64,000 bases of DNA from Akkermansia sp. (GCA_022787425.1 JALFWB010000021.1:1-64000); one strand, 5' to 3'; shown: positions 8,684 through 17,905, counted from the first letter of the stretch. Notes: a model not told the origin generated them from the letters alone. Program-made: numbers and translations.

Positions 8684-9751
8684 ATGAATGTGCGCTCGGC
8701 TTTGGAGTATGTTCCGTATTTCCGCGGGCGCACCATGCTGGTGCATGTGGATTCGGCTCTGTTGCAGGCGGAGGAGCTGGTGGATGCTCTGCTGGATGCC
8801 GATGCGCTGAGTGAGATCGGCGTGCACTTGGCCTTGGTGGCTGAGGGGGAGGACACGGGCCTGTTGGCTCGCCGTGCGGGGGAGTGTGAGCTGCGTTACG
8901 CGGTGGCGGAGCAGCCGCTTTCCTGCGGTGCGGCGGCTGTGGAGCGCGCCGTGGAAATCGTCCGCCGCGGGCAGGTCGCCATCGTGGCGTCCGGCACGCA
9001 GGGGCGTTTCGATGAGGGGAGTGTGCAGTTGGCCCTCGCTTTGGGGGCTTCCAAGTATATTTGTTTGCAGGACGGCGGGGTGCCGGGGCGGGGCGGTTCC
9101 CCTATTTTCGCCATCCCGGAGCAGGAGGTGGATGCCTGCACGGACTGCACCCATGCGGAGGAGCTGCGGGCGGCGGCTGTGGTCTGCCGCCGGGGGATTC
9201 CGCGTGTGCATTTGTTGGAGGGCCGACACCGCGGCGTGCTGCTGGATGAGCTGTTCTCGGAGGAGGGTGTGGGTACCATGGTGCACGCGGACTCCTACCG
9301 CGAGATCCGCCCCTTGCAGCTGGATGACATCCCGGAGCTGCTCTCCATGATTGCCCGCTGCATGGCGGACTCCAAGCTCGTGCAGCGTACCTATGAGAGT
9401 ATCCAAAGTCGCCTGAGCAGCTACTACGTTTATACACTGGATGATACCATTGTGGGCTGCGTGGCTCTCTATCCCTACCCGGAGGTGAAGAAGGCGGAGC
9501 TCGGCTGTCTCTTCATCAAAAAGAACTACGAGGGCCACGGCTACGGCCGCGCCCTCTGCCGCTTCGTGGAGGACAAGGCCCGCGAACAGGGCTTCACGGC
9601 CATCTTCGCTCTCTCTCAAAGTGCCGTTGCCTACTTCCGCGACCGCCTCGGCTACCCCGAGCTCTCCCGGGACGAGCTACCCCCCGCTCGCCGCGCTCTC
9701 CTCGAGCAGAGCGGCCGCTCCTCCGCCGTATTCGGTAAGCAACTGGTCTAG
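8684..9751 (+). CDS. argA: N-acetylglutamate synthase-like protein (kinase-like domain plus GNAT)
   Basis: The first step of arginine synthesis acetylates glutamate with acetyl-CoA. Residues 1-205 resemble the amino-acid-kinase fold of ArgA (VALVAEGED..., VAIVASGTQGRFDEGSVQLALALGASKYICLQDG, then a VHLLEGRHRGVLLDELFSEEGVGTMV segment typical of ArgA). Residues 208-330 are a GNAT domain with GHGYGRALCRFVEDKAREQG as the acetyl-CoA pyrophosphate loop. At 355 residues it is shorter than E. coli ArgA (about 440), mainly in the kinase-like half. It starts 21 nt after secA, so cotranscription is likely. Confidence 0.8.
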   Translation: MNVRSALEYVPYFRGRTMLVHVDSALLQAEELVDALLDADALSEIGVHLALVAEGEDTGLLARRAGECELRYAVAEQPLSCGAAAVERAVEIVRRGQVAIVASGTQGRFDEGSVQLALALGASKYICLQDGGVPGRGGSPIFAIPEQEVDACTDCTHAEELRAAAVVCRRGIPRVHLLEGRHRGVLLDELFSEEGVGTMVHADSYREIRPLQLDDIPELLSMIARCMADSKLVQRTYESIQSRLSSYYVYTLDDTIVGCVALYPYPEVKKAELGCLFIKKNYEGHGYGRALCRFVEDKAREQGFTAIFALSQSAVAYFRDRLGYPELSRDELPPARRALLEQSGRSSAVFGKQLV

Positions 9752-9758
9752 CCCCGCG

Positions 9759-10724
9759 TTACGGGGCGGTGTGTTGGCGCAGGAAGCGCAGCAGGGCATC
9801 CAGCCCGGCCTCGAACTCCGGGGTTTCCAGGGGCGGGCTCATGAAGTGGTGGTGCGCCGTGGGGATGTTGAGGAGCAGGGCTTCCCGTCCCGCCGTTTGC
9901 AATTTTTGGGCGAATCGGGTGCCGTGCAGGCGCAGGGGGTCGCAGCCGGCAACGACAATGAGGCAGGGGGGAAAATCCTCCACGCTCTCCGCCGCCAAGG
10001 GGGAGATCCCGGGCTCAGCCGGGTTGTGCTCGCCGGCGTAGGCCCGCATGCAGGCCTTTTGATCCCGCCGCCATTCTTCATCGGTCAGTATTTCCCCGGT
10101 CGGGATGCTGCCGTCCGGCTCCGCGGAGAGCAGGGGGTAGTACAGGATGCAGCCGGCCACGCGTTTCTTGAGCACTAGGGCAGCCGCAGCGGCTAGGTTG
10201 GCCCCCGTGCCGGCTCCGGCCAAAAAGATGCGTTTGTAGCCCATTTGCTCCAGCGTGGTGACGGCAGCGAGTACATCGTTATACGCCGCAGGGTAGGGGG
10301 ATTCCGGCGCCAGTCGGAAGGCCGCATTGGCTACATCCACCCCGCCCTCCGCTGCGGCGCGTCCGCAGAGTATGTGGTATTGCTGGGGGGTGCCGTACAC
10401 CCAGCTCCCGCCGTGCAGAAAGAGCAGTACATCCCCCGGGGCTGCCGACGGATGAGCGCGGTACATCAGCATATCCCCCGTCGGGTCCATGCTGTCTACG
10501 GCGGTGAAGGGCACATGCAATGTGGTATCTACATCTTCCGGCAGCAGGGCCCCCTCGTGCATCATGTCCTGCGTCTTGCGTAGTTCATTCAGGGGACGCA
10601 GATTGCCCTTTTCCGCGGCTTCCAGGGCCTGCGGCAGGGTGATGATGGGCGACTCCTCCTCCCCCGCAGCCGTCGGAAGGGCTGCAAGCAGAAGGGCAAA
10701 CGAGAGCAGAATGCGGGGCTTCAT
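9759..10724 (-). CDS. Secreted HSL-type alpha/beta-hydrolase fold protein lacking the nucleophile serine
   Basis: A 321-residue exported protein (signal peptide MKPRILLSFALLLAALPTAA). It has the HGGSW oxyanion motif of the hormone-sensitive-lipase family at 104-108, FRLAPESPYPAAYND, a CDPLRLHG segment with the expected Asp, and HHHF supplying His. The nucleophile elbow, normally G-D-S-A-G-G-N, reads G-A-G-T-G-A-N (170-176), so Ser is replaced by Gly-172 and the preceding Asp by Ala. The protein may be inactive, may bind a ligand, or may use Thr-173. The ATG at 10724 is chosen for the signal peptide; upstream in-frame sequence looks non-coding. Confidence 0.75.
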   Translation of the reverse strand: MKPRILLSFALLLAALPTAAGEEESPIITLPQALEAAEKGNLRPLNELRKTQDMMHEGALLPEDVDTTLHVPFTAVDSMDPTGDMLMYRAHPSAAPGDVLLFLHGGSWVYGTPQQYHILCGRAAAEGGVDVANAAFRLAPESPYPAAYNDVLAAVTTLEQMGYKRIFLAGAGTGANLAAAAALVLKKRVAGCILYYPLLSAEPDGSIPTGEILTDEEWRRDQKACMRAYAGEHNPAEPGISPLAAESVEDFPPCLIVVAGCDPLRLHGTRFAQKLQTAGREALLLNIPTAHHHFMSPPLETPEFEAGLDALLRFLRQHTAP

Positions 10725-10751
10725 GCGGCGGTGTGCTTGTGTTTTAAGGCT

Positions 10752-10783
10752 ATTATACACCTTTCCGCCGCAGAGAAAAGCAA
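10752..10783 (-). promoter_or_regulatory. promoter of the 9759-10724 gene
   Basis: On the minus strand there is a perfect TATAAT with an upstream TG (extended -10) at 10757-10752 and TTGCTT at 10783-10778. The 20-nt spacing is long, so the extended -10 probably carries the promoter. Confidence 0.5.
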
Positions 10784-10827
10784 ATTTTTCGGACTCCGTC
10801 AAAAATGATTGAGTTCTCATTTTGGCG

Positions 10828-10855
10828 TTGACAGACCGGAGAAAAGGTGTAAAAT
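10828..10855 (+). promoter_or_regulatory. promoter of the WG-like gene
   Basis: Consensus TTGACA (10828-10833), 16-nt spacer, TAAAAT (10850-10855). The start codon at 10920 is 64 nt downstream. Confidence 0.6.
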
Positions 10856-10919
10856 GAGACTCGTGAGGGGCGCGGAGCGTCGAACTGTCGTATGAATATA
10901 TAGAATATAGTAAGAGAAC

Positions 10920-12023
10920 ATGAGGAAGACACAAAGCTTTTATATAAACCCGAAGGGTGAAGAATTACCTTTCGGCCGCTTTGACGTTTGCTGGCTACCG
11001 TGCAACGGGTGGCTCCGAGCGGAATTGGGAGATATTTACCGTTTTATCAAGATAGATACGAATGATGTTCTTGATTTGGATGGAAGGGAATTTTATCCCA
11101 TTGATATCCTACCCGGTAACTACTTGATATACAAAAGCGAGATACATCGGAATCAATACGGTGTTTGGTCTTTATCGGAAAATCGCCCGGTCCTCGCTTC
11201 CCGGTATAAGCGTATATACTCTTCTGTTCCCGATTGTTCTGATCATTTCGTTGTTAAGTCAACGGAAGGCAGATTACAAATCAGGAGTGACGGAGATGAA
11301 TTGATACAGGATTTGGGAGATTGCAGCGGATGTCTTTCTTCTGATTATTTGCGGGAGAGCTCGCCTAAATTGATAAAACCCCGGTTGGAAGGCGGAGTAA
11401 AATGCAGCGTATGCGTAGATTTATACACGGGGCAGGAATGCAGCCCGGCTTTTCTGTGTGTCGGTGCACTGATGGACGGATTGCGTTACATGCATGATTT
11501 ATCGGGTGCGCAATACTTTGTGAATGAAAAATGGGAGAAAATACTCACCTTCCCGTCCGGATTGGAACCTGAGGCCGAAGTATACAAACCCACATATACT
11601 CCATATGATATTCTTCCCCCTGAGCTTGCTACTATAAGAAACATTTACGACGGAAGAATTGTTGTTGATTCACAAAATGAAGGCACCTATGTGATGGATT
11701 ACTCAGGGAATATCATTATTCCTCCTAATAAATATCGAGACTGTTATTTGCTCGGAGAGAAGCGCATTTATCTCCAGAACCGAAAAAACCACGGAGCAAT
11801 TGCGGATACAGACGGAAACGTGTTATCTCCTTTTGACTACAGAAATGAGTTTGTCCTTAATGTGTTCCGTCAAAAAATAATTTGCTTAGCGAAGAGGGTC
11901 CGCCCCCGAAAGACTCTGGTTGGATGTATCTCACCCGATTTAGAAGAGGTTATACCATTCGAATATGAGCGTTGTATAGATGGTTTCGTCGACAATATGG
12001 GTGTATTAACCGTAGAGGTGTAA
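10920..12023 (+). CDS. WG-repeat-like protein, possible immunity protein
   Basis: A 367-residue cytosolic protein without signal or membrane segment. It has loosely repeated beta units of the kind YGVWSLSENRPVLASRYKRIYS, GTYVMDYSGNIIIPPNKYRD and GAIADTDGNVLSPFDYR, which resemble WG (KWG) repeats: a value displayed, a x-G-x-x-D/P-x-Y turn, then I/V-I-P-F-x-Y. Base composition is clearly lower in GC than the flanking housekeeping genes, suggesting acquisition. Proteins of this type often occur among toxin-immunity genes; that role is only inferred here. Confidence 0.5.
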   Translation: MRKTQSFYINPKGEELPFGRFDVCWLPCNGWLRAELGDIYRFIKIDTNDVLDLDGREFYPIDILPGNYLIYKSEIHRNQYGVWSLSENRPVLASRYKRIYSSVPDCSDHFVVKSTEGRLQIRSDGDELIQDLGDCSGCLSSDYLRESSPKLIKPRLEGGVKCSVCVDLYTGQECSPAFLCVGALMDGLRYMHDLSGAQYFVNEKWEKILTFPSGLEPEAEVYKPTYTPYDILPPELATIRNIYDGRIVVDSQNEGTYVMDYSGNIIIPPNKYRDCYLLGEKRIYLQNRKNHGAIADTDGNVLSPFDYRNEFVLNVFRQKIICLAKRVRPRKTLVGCISPDLEEVIPFEYERCIDGFVDNMGVLTVEV

Positions 12024-12081
12024 GAGCTTGTCCGTAAGTATGTAGTGTCGATTTTCGAAACATCCTGAACAAAACGCCTTG

Positions 12082-12279
12082 ATGGAATTATATACACCGA
12101 ACAGAGGAAGAAAAGCCTGTATCCTTTTCGTTATCCTGAGTTCTTTCGGAGTATCTTTTGTCTTGTTGCAAAAAGTTATCGAAGGGCAGAAGCTGGATAG
12201 GTTTGTGCACGGCAGAAGATTAATATCCCTCCTTGCCCCCATCGAGTATCGTCCGAATAACGGGCGCTGTATGGACTGA
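12082..12279 (+). CDS. Small single-span membrane protein, uncertain
   Basis: A 65-residue ORF with one hydrophobic helix (ACILFVILSSFGVSFVLLQKV) preceded by basic residues. It follows the WG-like gene by 58 nt with similar low GC. No family is recognised and it could be a fragment. Confidence 0.3.
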   Translation: MELYTPNRGRKACILFVILSSFGVSFVLLQKVIEGQKLDRFVHGRRLISLLAPIEYRPNNGRCMD

Positions 12280-12436
12280 GCGCCCGCGCCGGGGTATGAC
12301 GTTGTGTCCGATTTGACGTTGTGCCGAAAGCCGCAAAGAATGCTTGACATCAACCATGAAGAATGCGAGAATAACGCTATCCCCTATTTCGCGGTTGAAA
12401 CAAGGGGAACTCAACAACGTTTATTCATTACTGATT

Positions 12437-14596
12437 ATGAGAAAAGTCTGGAAAATCGGAACTCGATGGGGGAATTACGGCCCCAGTAATCTCGATTTGT
12501 TTTTTAACTACGGGTGCGCTTTTTTCAACGTAGATGGGAGTAGAATTGGAGACTACACTCGGGCGCAGCCGGGAGATCTGCTCTTGGTGTGCGACAGGTC
12601 AAAGCCTGTTGCCATCGCGTAGATGACATCTGCGTTCACAAATTATGCTGAAAGCGGTATCAATTTCTGCGAGCTTGACAAGAAAGAATGGGTTGACCCG
12701 TACTCGATTGTCATTTGTAAGGTTCGCTTCCACATGATTCCCAATGGTGAGATGGCCAATTGGCATAATGACTCAAGAAAGCGATTCTGCTCGCACAGTA
12801 CTGGAGAAATTGTCAACGAGAAATGGGAGCAGTATGAGAATGCTGCTGCAAGAGGTGCATTTGATATCAAGAGCCGCACGGTGTCGTTCTTGGCATCCGA
12901 TACTGAATCCGGCGTTTTTTCTCCGCTGATCCGCTATCGTGTTCCTGTGTACCAGCGTCCCTACTCATGGGGAGAGCAGGAGCTTCGCCGTCTGATGGAA
13001 GATTTGCGGGAGGCTGTGAGGAACACCGAACCGGTGTTCTTGGGTACGATGCAGTTGTCTGCACCCATTCCTTTGGGGGAGGCAGGTTGTGCATATGATA
13101 TCATCGATGGTTAGCAGCGAACGACAACGCTTATGCTTCTGCGCTGCCTGTTGGAAGAGAAGTTGGGGAGTCTGAAGACGGATGACGGACGTGAGCGTTT
13201 GTACATCACGCATGTGAATCGTGGGGCCGCACAGCGCGAGTTAGATGAATTTTGGAATGCATGGAGGAAGGGGGAGCTTACCTCTTGCTCTTCCGATAAA
13301 AACCCGTATCTTTCCAATATCGCTTGTCTGAACAATCTCCTTGACGAGTATTTCTTCAGCAAGGAGGAGGATGGTTCTTCAATATCACCTGAGAAGCTTC
13401 TGGATTTCCTAGAAACAAATCTTCGCTTCGTCGTCATTGAGACGCACGCCGGTCTCTCGAAGACGCTGAGGATATTCAATACCATCAACACAACGGGCTT
13501 GGATTTGGGTGCAGATGACCTGTTTAAGATCCGATTTTACGAGTACCGGAAGGATGTTGTCAGGGATTCCGATGATGTCTTTGATTCTATTTCCGGGGTG
13601 TATGAGAGGGTTTCCGAGGCCCGGAAGAAGGCCTTTGGCGGATTTACCTTCTCTATGTCAGATGTTTTGGACGTCTACAAACGTGTCCTGATCGCAAAGT
13701 ACAAGATGAAGTCTGACTTGGATCGGTTTGCTACACCCCGTTTCTTTGAGAGTCTGTTTGACTCACTGTTGAATGTGCGCAGGTGGCCGGAGTTCAAGGA
13801 TGTTGATGTTGAGTTGAAGGTTGAGGATCTTGACGGCATTGTGGATGCCTTTGAGATTATGTCAAAGGCCTTTAAGGAGAATGATCACCTCTATGTCATG
13901 CATCACTTCTTGCTGGAGACCCGGTATGGTTTTGTGTGGAGTTACTTGGCCGTTGCCTTGTTCTTCAGGTCAATAACGCCGGACGAGGTGCTTGAATTCG
14001 AGACTCATCTGTTTAAGCTTCTTGTTCCGCCCAGTCTTCGTTGTGCTAAGATGGTTTATTCCGTTCAGAGCGAGCTTTGGAAAATCTTGCATGCTCTTCC
14101 TGACAACGAGGGGAAGGGGGTGGATTTGTTGAAAACCTATTTGAAGAAGGGGTTGTGCGGGGAACCTGCCCGGGATTCGTTCAGACAGTCTTGCGGGGCA
14201 CCGGTTACCTATTATCCGAAGTGGAAGAATCTGCTATGTCGACTCTGTGAGTACTTGGCAGCACTGGAAGTGGGTAAACCGTCTGTGGATAAGCTCTTCC
14301 GGACTGCTATCGATATCGAGCATATCCAGAGCTATACGGATATTAAAGATCCGGAAGCCGTCCGTGCTGAATGGGGGGAGGAGCTGCATTGTCTGGGAAA
14401 CCTGGTGATGTTCGAGTCCTCTCGGAATCGCTCAGTAAGGAATGATGTCTCCAAGAAGCCCGCAGAATATGCGAAGAGCGTCTTTGCGTCTGTTAGAGAG
14501 TTGAGCTCGAAGGTTGAGCATTGGACTCGCGATGATGCTGTAGCTCGGCGCGAAAAGCTCACCGCCCGCATGGAGCAGTTCCTGTTCTCTGAATAA
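12437..14596 (+). pseudogene. GmrSD-like DUF262/DUF1524 protein interrupted by two in-frame TAG codons
   Basis: Three consecutive reading frames (12437-12622, 12623-13114, 13133-14596) are in the same phase and together make one protein of about 719 residues. The first ~160 residues are a small-molecule or modified-base reader-like domain (VWKIGTRWGN...GDLLLVCDRSKPVAIA). Then comes DUF262: VPVYQRPYSWGEQELRRLMEDL, FLGTMQL, and DIIDG-TAG-QRTTTLMLL, where the hallmark DGQQR motif has CAG changed to TAG at 13112. The C-terminus has DUF1524/HNH features (DIEHIQSYTD, LGNLVMFESSRNRSVRN, KPAEYAKSVF). The other TAG is at 12620. GmrSD-type proteins are type IV restriction enzymes that cut modified phage DNA. 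TTGACA at 12344 may be its promoter. The 13133 piece could still yield a C-terminal protein. Confidence 0.75.
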
Positions 14597-14652
14597 CCGC
14601 TTGACTGTTGCTTTCCCTGCTCCGAGTCATCGGTGCAGGGGGAGTCCCGGAT

Positions 14653-15174
14653 ATGTCTTCTCTGACTCAGTATATAGCAGATGATGCCCACTATCGGGAG
14701 GTTGTTTCCCGAATGGCGGGGGTTAAGCGTGAGCTGTGGATCGGCACGGCTGATGTCAAGGACTTGTACATCAAGCGGGGGAAGGAGTCGGTTCCGTTGC
14801 TTGAGTTGTTGGCAAAGTTGCTGGAGCGAGGGGTGAACGTTCGGCTTATTCACGCGAAGGAGCCCGGGGCGGCATTTCGAGAGGATTTTGACAGGTACCC
14901 CATCCTCGCTTCGGCACTGGAGCGTGTGCTGTGTCCGAGGGTGCACTTCAAGCTCATGATCATGGACCTGAAGACGGTGTACATAGGCTCTGCCAACCTG
15001 ACGGGGGCTGCGCTGGGAATGAAGAGCCCGGATCGGCGCAACTTTGAGGCCGGTATTCTGACTACTGACCCTCAGCTGGTGAGCCGTGCTGTCGAACAGT
15101 TCGATGCCGTATGGATGGGCCGCCCCTGCCAAACCTGTAAGCGAAAGCAGTTCTGCACCGACCGCATCGCTTGA
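14653..15174 (+). CDS. Single-HKD phospholipase D-like protein
   Basis: A 173-residue protein with one HKD motif: H98-x-K100-x4-D105 followed by TVYIGSANLTG, the usual second half of the PLD active site. Single-motif PLD proteins work as dimers; known examples include nucleases such as Nuc and BfiI. The C-terminus has CQTCKRKQFC, a likely zinc site. It lies 56 nt after the GmrSD-like gene on the same strand, so a role in the same defence unit is plausible but unproven. The TTG at 14608 could extend it by 15 residues; the ATG at 14653 fits better. Confidence 0.7.
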   Translation: MSSLTQYIADDAHYREVVSRMAGVKRELWIGTADVKDLYIKRGKESVPLLELLAKLLERGVNVRLIHAKEPGAAFREDFDRYPILASALERVLCPRVHFKLMIMDLKTVYIGSANLTGAALGMKSPDRRNFEAGILTTDPQLVSRAVEQFDAVWMGRPCQTCKRKQFCTDRIA

Positions 15175-15206
15175 GCCTCTGCGTTGGAGCCGAGAGCCCC
15201 CTTGCC

Positions 15207-16592
15207 TCAAATCTCCTCGCCTCTCTTGCCCCCGGCGGCTCGCAGAATCGCGGCAGCTTTCTCTCTGCCTTCGGCGTAATCCAAAGCCGTTTTGCCCTCG
15301 TTGTCCCGGGAATTGACATCTGCGCCCGCCTTCAATAGTTGTTTGATGACGCGCACTCGACCGCTTCTAACAGCATACATCAGAGGCGTTTCACCGATCG
15401 CGTCTCGGGTATTAACATCTGCCCCTGCTTCCAGCAGATGCTTGATAAAATCTGCCTTTTCCTCATATTCGCTGATGGCCCATGTCAGAGGGGACATGCC
15501 TGATAGGTCATCCTCAATATTGACATCTGCCCCTGCTTCCAGAAGTAGTTCAGCGATCTCCATGTGCCCGCAGCTCACCGAATTCGCCAGTGCTCCGTTA
15601 TGGATATCGGCGCCTTTATCCAGAAGAAGCCTAACGATTTCTGCGTGCCCGCCGTATGCCGCCCCTGCTATGGGTGCTTTGTCGTTCATATCTGCACCCT
15701 TATCCAGAAGGAGTTTAACGATCCCGGTGTGCCCGCCGTACGCAGCCTCCGCCACGGGTGCTTCGTCATTGATATCCGCGCCCTTCTCCAAAAGTAACCT
15801 AACAATCTCCGTGTGTCCTCTGCCCGCAGCAAGAGACAATGCTCCGCAGTTGATATCCGCCCCCTCATCCAGGAGTAGCTTTACGATCTCCGGCTGGCCT
15901 CCGCATGCAGCACGTGCCAACGGTGTACATCTCGGAGTCGGTGGTACACCTCCGTTGATATCTGCTCCTTCCGCCAACAGAAGCCTAACAATGTCCGAGT
16001 GCCCGCTGTAGGCAGCATGTGCCAAGGGGGTAAAGAAGGGACTTTCCCTGTAATGAATATCCGCCCCTTTCTCCAAGAGCAACCTGACGATTTCCGTGTG
16101 TCCTCTGCCGGCAGCAAGCGATAGTGCTCCGCAGTTGATTTCCGCCCCTTTTTCCAGGAGCAACCGGACAATTTCCATATGTCCGTTGCCGGCAGCACGC
16201 GCCAGAGGTCCCCCTGAGTTAATATCCGCCCCTTCCTCTATCAATAATCGGACGATTTCCGTGTGTCCTCTGCCCGCTGCACGAGCCAGTGATCCGCCCT
16301 TGTTGATATCCGCACCTGCCGTCAGTAAGAGCTTCACAATCTCCGTACACCCATCCTGAGCAGCAGTCGATAAAGGTTTTCCGGATCCCAACCTCCACCT
16401 CCCGGCATTGCAATCCGCTCCTGACTCAAGCAGAAGCCTGACAATCTCTGTGTTTCTGTGTACCACCGCATACATCAAAGGAGTCAGCCCTTGCTCGTCC
16501 TCGGCATTGACATCCGCCCCTTGGTGAAGCAGTTTCTTGATGCGCCCATTATTCCCGGAGGCGGCTGCTCTATGTAAATAGCATCTACTCAT
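15207..16592 (-). CDS. Ankyrin-repeat protein (about 14 repeats)
   Basis: A 461-residue protein made almost entirely of ankyrin repeats with TPLxxAAxxGHTEIVRLLLEKGADIN cores; several inner repeats are about 28 residues because the beta-hairpin finger is shortened. There is no signal peptide. It is transcribed towards the PLD gene. Ankyrin arrays are protein-binding scaffolds, and in polymorphic-toxin loci they occur as immunity proteins; the target here is unknown. Its promoter (16602-16630) puts the -10 box 9 nt before the ATG. Confidence 0.92.
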   Translation of the reverse strand: MSRCYLHRAAASGNNGRIKKLLHQGADVNAEDEQGLTPLMYAVVHRNTEIVRLLLESGADCNAGRWRLGSGKPLSTAAQDGCTEIVKLLLTAGADINKGGSLARAAGRGHTEIVRLLIEEGADINSGGPLARAAGNGHMEIVRLLLEKGAEINCGALSLAAGRGHTEIVRLLLEKGADIHYRESPFFTPLAHAAYSGHSDIVRLLLAEGADINGGVPPTPRCTPLARAACGGQPEIVKLLLDEGADINCGALSLAAGRGHTEIVRLLLEKGADINDEAPVAEAAYGGHTGIVKLLLDKGADMNDKAPIAGAAYGGHAEIVRLLLDKGADIHNGALANSVSCGHMEIAELLLEAGADVNIEDDLSGMSPLTWAISEYEEKADFIKHLLEAGADVNTRDAIGETPLMYAVRSGRVRVIKQLLKAGADVNSRDNEGKTALDYAEGREKAAAILRAAGGKRGEEI

Positions 16593-16601
16593 GGTAGGGT
16601 C

Positions 16602-16630
16602 ATGCTAGCAAACAGTATCTGAAATGTCAA
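16602..16630 (-). promoter_or_regulatory. promoter of the 15207-16592 ankyrin gene
   Basis: On the minus strand: TTGACA (16630-16625), 17 nt, TAGCAT (16607-16602), then 9 nt to the start codon, leaving almost no leader. Confidence 0.65.
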
Positions 16631-16716
16631 GCGCGAAATAGAAAAAGTTGACATCGAGATAAAAGTAAGGGTTCGACATTGACAATGCCGGAAGGGAGGG
16701 TAATTCCAACGATGCA

Positions 16717-16748
16717 GAACGCCCTGCCCGAGGAAAGCGAGCAGGGCG
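16717..16748 (-). terminator. hairpin after the 16834-17250 gene
   Basis: A 9-bp stem ACGCCCTGC/GCAGGGCGT around a 13-14 nt loop, 86 bp after the stop of the minus-strand gene. Only a short T stretch follows, so termination strength is uncertain. Confidence 0.5.
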
Positions 16749-16833
16749 TACGAAAAGGCAGAGGCAGTGTCAGCGGTCACCGTCGCACCCGTCCCCGGGT
16801 GGAAACAATCTCCGCTGGCCTTAAGCCACCTTG

Positions 16834-17250
16834 TCACCGAGTGCGGTATTTGTCCAATAGAGTCAAAGCAGACTCTATGATTTTCTGGTCTGCAACCTTA
16901 CTTACCCGCCCTCTTTTGGGGTAGTGTAGATAATCTTGGCGTTCCAGCTTGTGCAAATCGGCCTTGCAAGCCAAAATCGGCACCTCACGATCGTCCAAAC
17001 TTGCCCACAGCGGATCATCGGCTCGCTTGAACAAATGAATATCTGCCGCAGGAGTGAGCGCCTCGCCCACAGCAACTACAGAATACCCTGAAGAGATGAT
17101 CAAAACATCACCCTCCCGGATGCTGTGCATGTCGGCATCCGCCTCCGGTTTCTCACACCCGACAAATACAACACCGTGACGGATGAATGCTTCATACACA
17201 TCGATGCCGCCAAAATCTGTTGCAATCTTGAATACTCGTTTTTCTGCCAT
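16834..17250 (-). CDS. Solo reader-like domain related to the N-terminus of the GmrSD-like protein
   Basis: A 138-residue protein that aligns by eye with the first ~150 residues of the interrupted DUF262 protein: VFKIATDFG against VWKIGTRWG, then HGVVFVG..., EGDVLIISSGYSVVAVG against PGDLLLVCDRSKPVAIA, and a later PILACKADLH...WHN/HYPKR segment. In defence proteins such domains often sense a modified base or nucleotide; the function is inferred. The ATG at 17250 is preferred over one 75 nt upstream because MAEKRVFKI begins the conserved part. A possible promoter with a long leader lies upstream (TTGACT-17-TAAAAC). Confidence 0.5.
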   Translation of the reverse strand: MAEKRVFKIATDFGGIDVYEAFIRHGVVFVGCEKPEADADMHSIREGDVLIISSGYSVVAVGEALTPAADIHLFKRADDPLWASLDDREVPILACKADLHKLERQDYLHYPKRGRVSKVADQKIIESALTLLDKYRTR

Positions 17251-17905
17251 AACTGATGGTTTTGTGGTTTGTGTTCTGCGTACACCATGATACGCATGAG
17301 CGGGTTTTACTGTGATCGGAGGCATTAGTCAACTCTTTTTTTATTAATTTTGGAGTTTTTTTAATCAGTCGCGTCGTTTCAAGCTTGTTTGCTGCGCAGA
17401 ATGAGGACCGAACGCTCGGTACAGCTTAGGGGAACAAACGGGAGGGTTAGTCTTCCACTCCCTGCGGAGCGGGGCGGATTGTGGCGAAGCCGGGAGAAAT
17501 TCTGCCGTTGTGAGTGCAGATGCAATCGAGCAGAGAAATCCCGAATACAGCTCCTCCCTTTTGCCGCTTAATCAAGCTGCCGACCGGGCGTCCGGACCAA
17601 CCGCACCGCGCCCGCATTTCGTATCAATGTCAGCAAGCGAAGCCATATACTGTAAGGAAGTTACGGCGAGGCACACACACCCGCGAGTGGCAGTCATAAA
17701 ATAAGAGGGACCGGGTAATGCAGATCAGTCTTGGCTGACGAGGCAGATGGCAGGATAATCGGAGGCGGAAAGAGAGGGTTGACGAAAAGAAATGCTTGAC
17801 ACAGACAACAAGAAAATGCAATAATACCCCTAGCCCCTCCACTAGGCTGACTGAGAAGGGTTTATGTGTCATCAAAGGGGTGGTACCACCTTACAATTCA
17901 TCGAT
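17251..17905. other. Intergenic region between two divergent accessory genes
   Basis: About 655 bp with no convincing gene. The left part holds the leader of the minus-strand reader-like gene. The right part holds a promoter and an 80-nt leader for the ankyrin gene, including a small CCTAG/CTAGG stem. Short ORFs in the middle lack codon-use or family signals. Confidence 0.5.
17796..17825 (+). promoter_or_regulatory. promoter of the 17906 ankyrin gene
   Basis: TTGACA (17796-17801), 17-18 nt, AATAAT/CAATAA (17819-17825). The promoter plus about 50 nt of leader is closely matched at 63943-64000 at the end of the window. Confidence 0.65.

Noticed and set aside
12437..14596. TAG read as an amino acid throughout the genome
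   Set aside because: Genes ending at 9751 and 61586 use TAG as a sensible stop at normal protein length, so global recoding is not supported.
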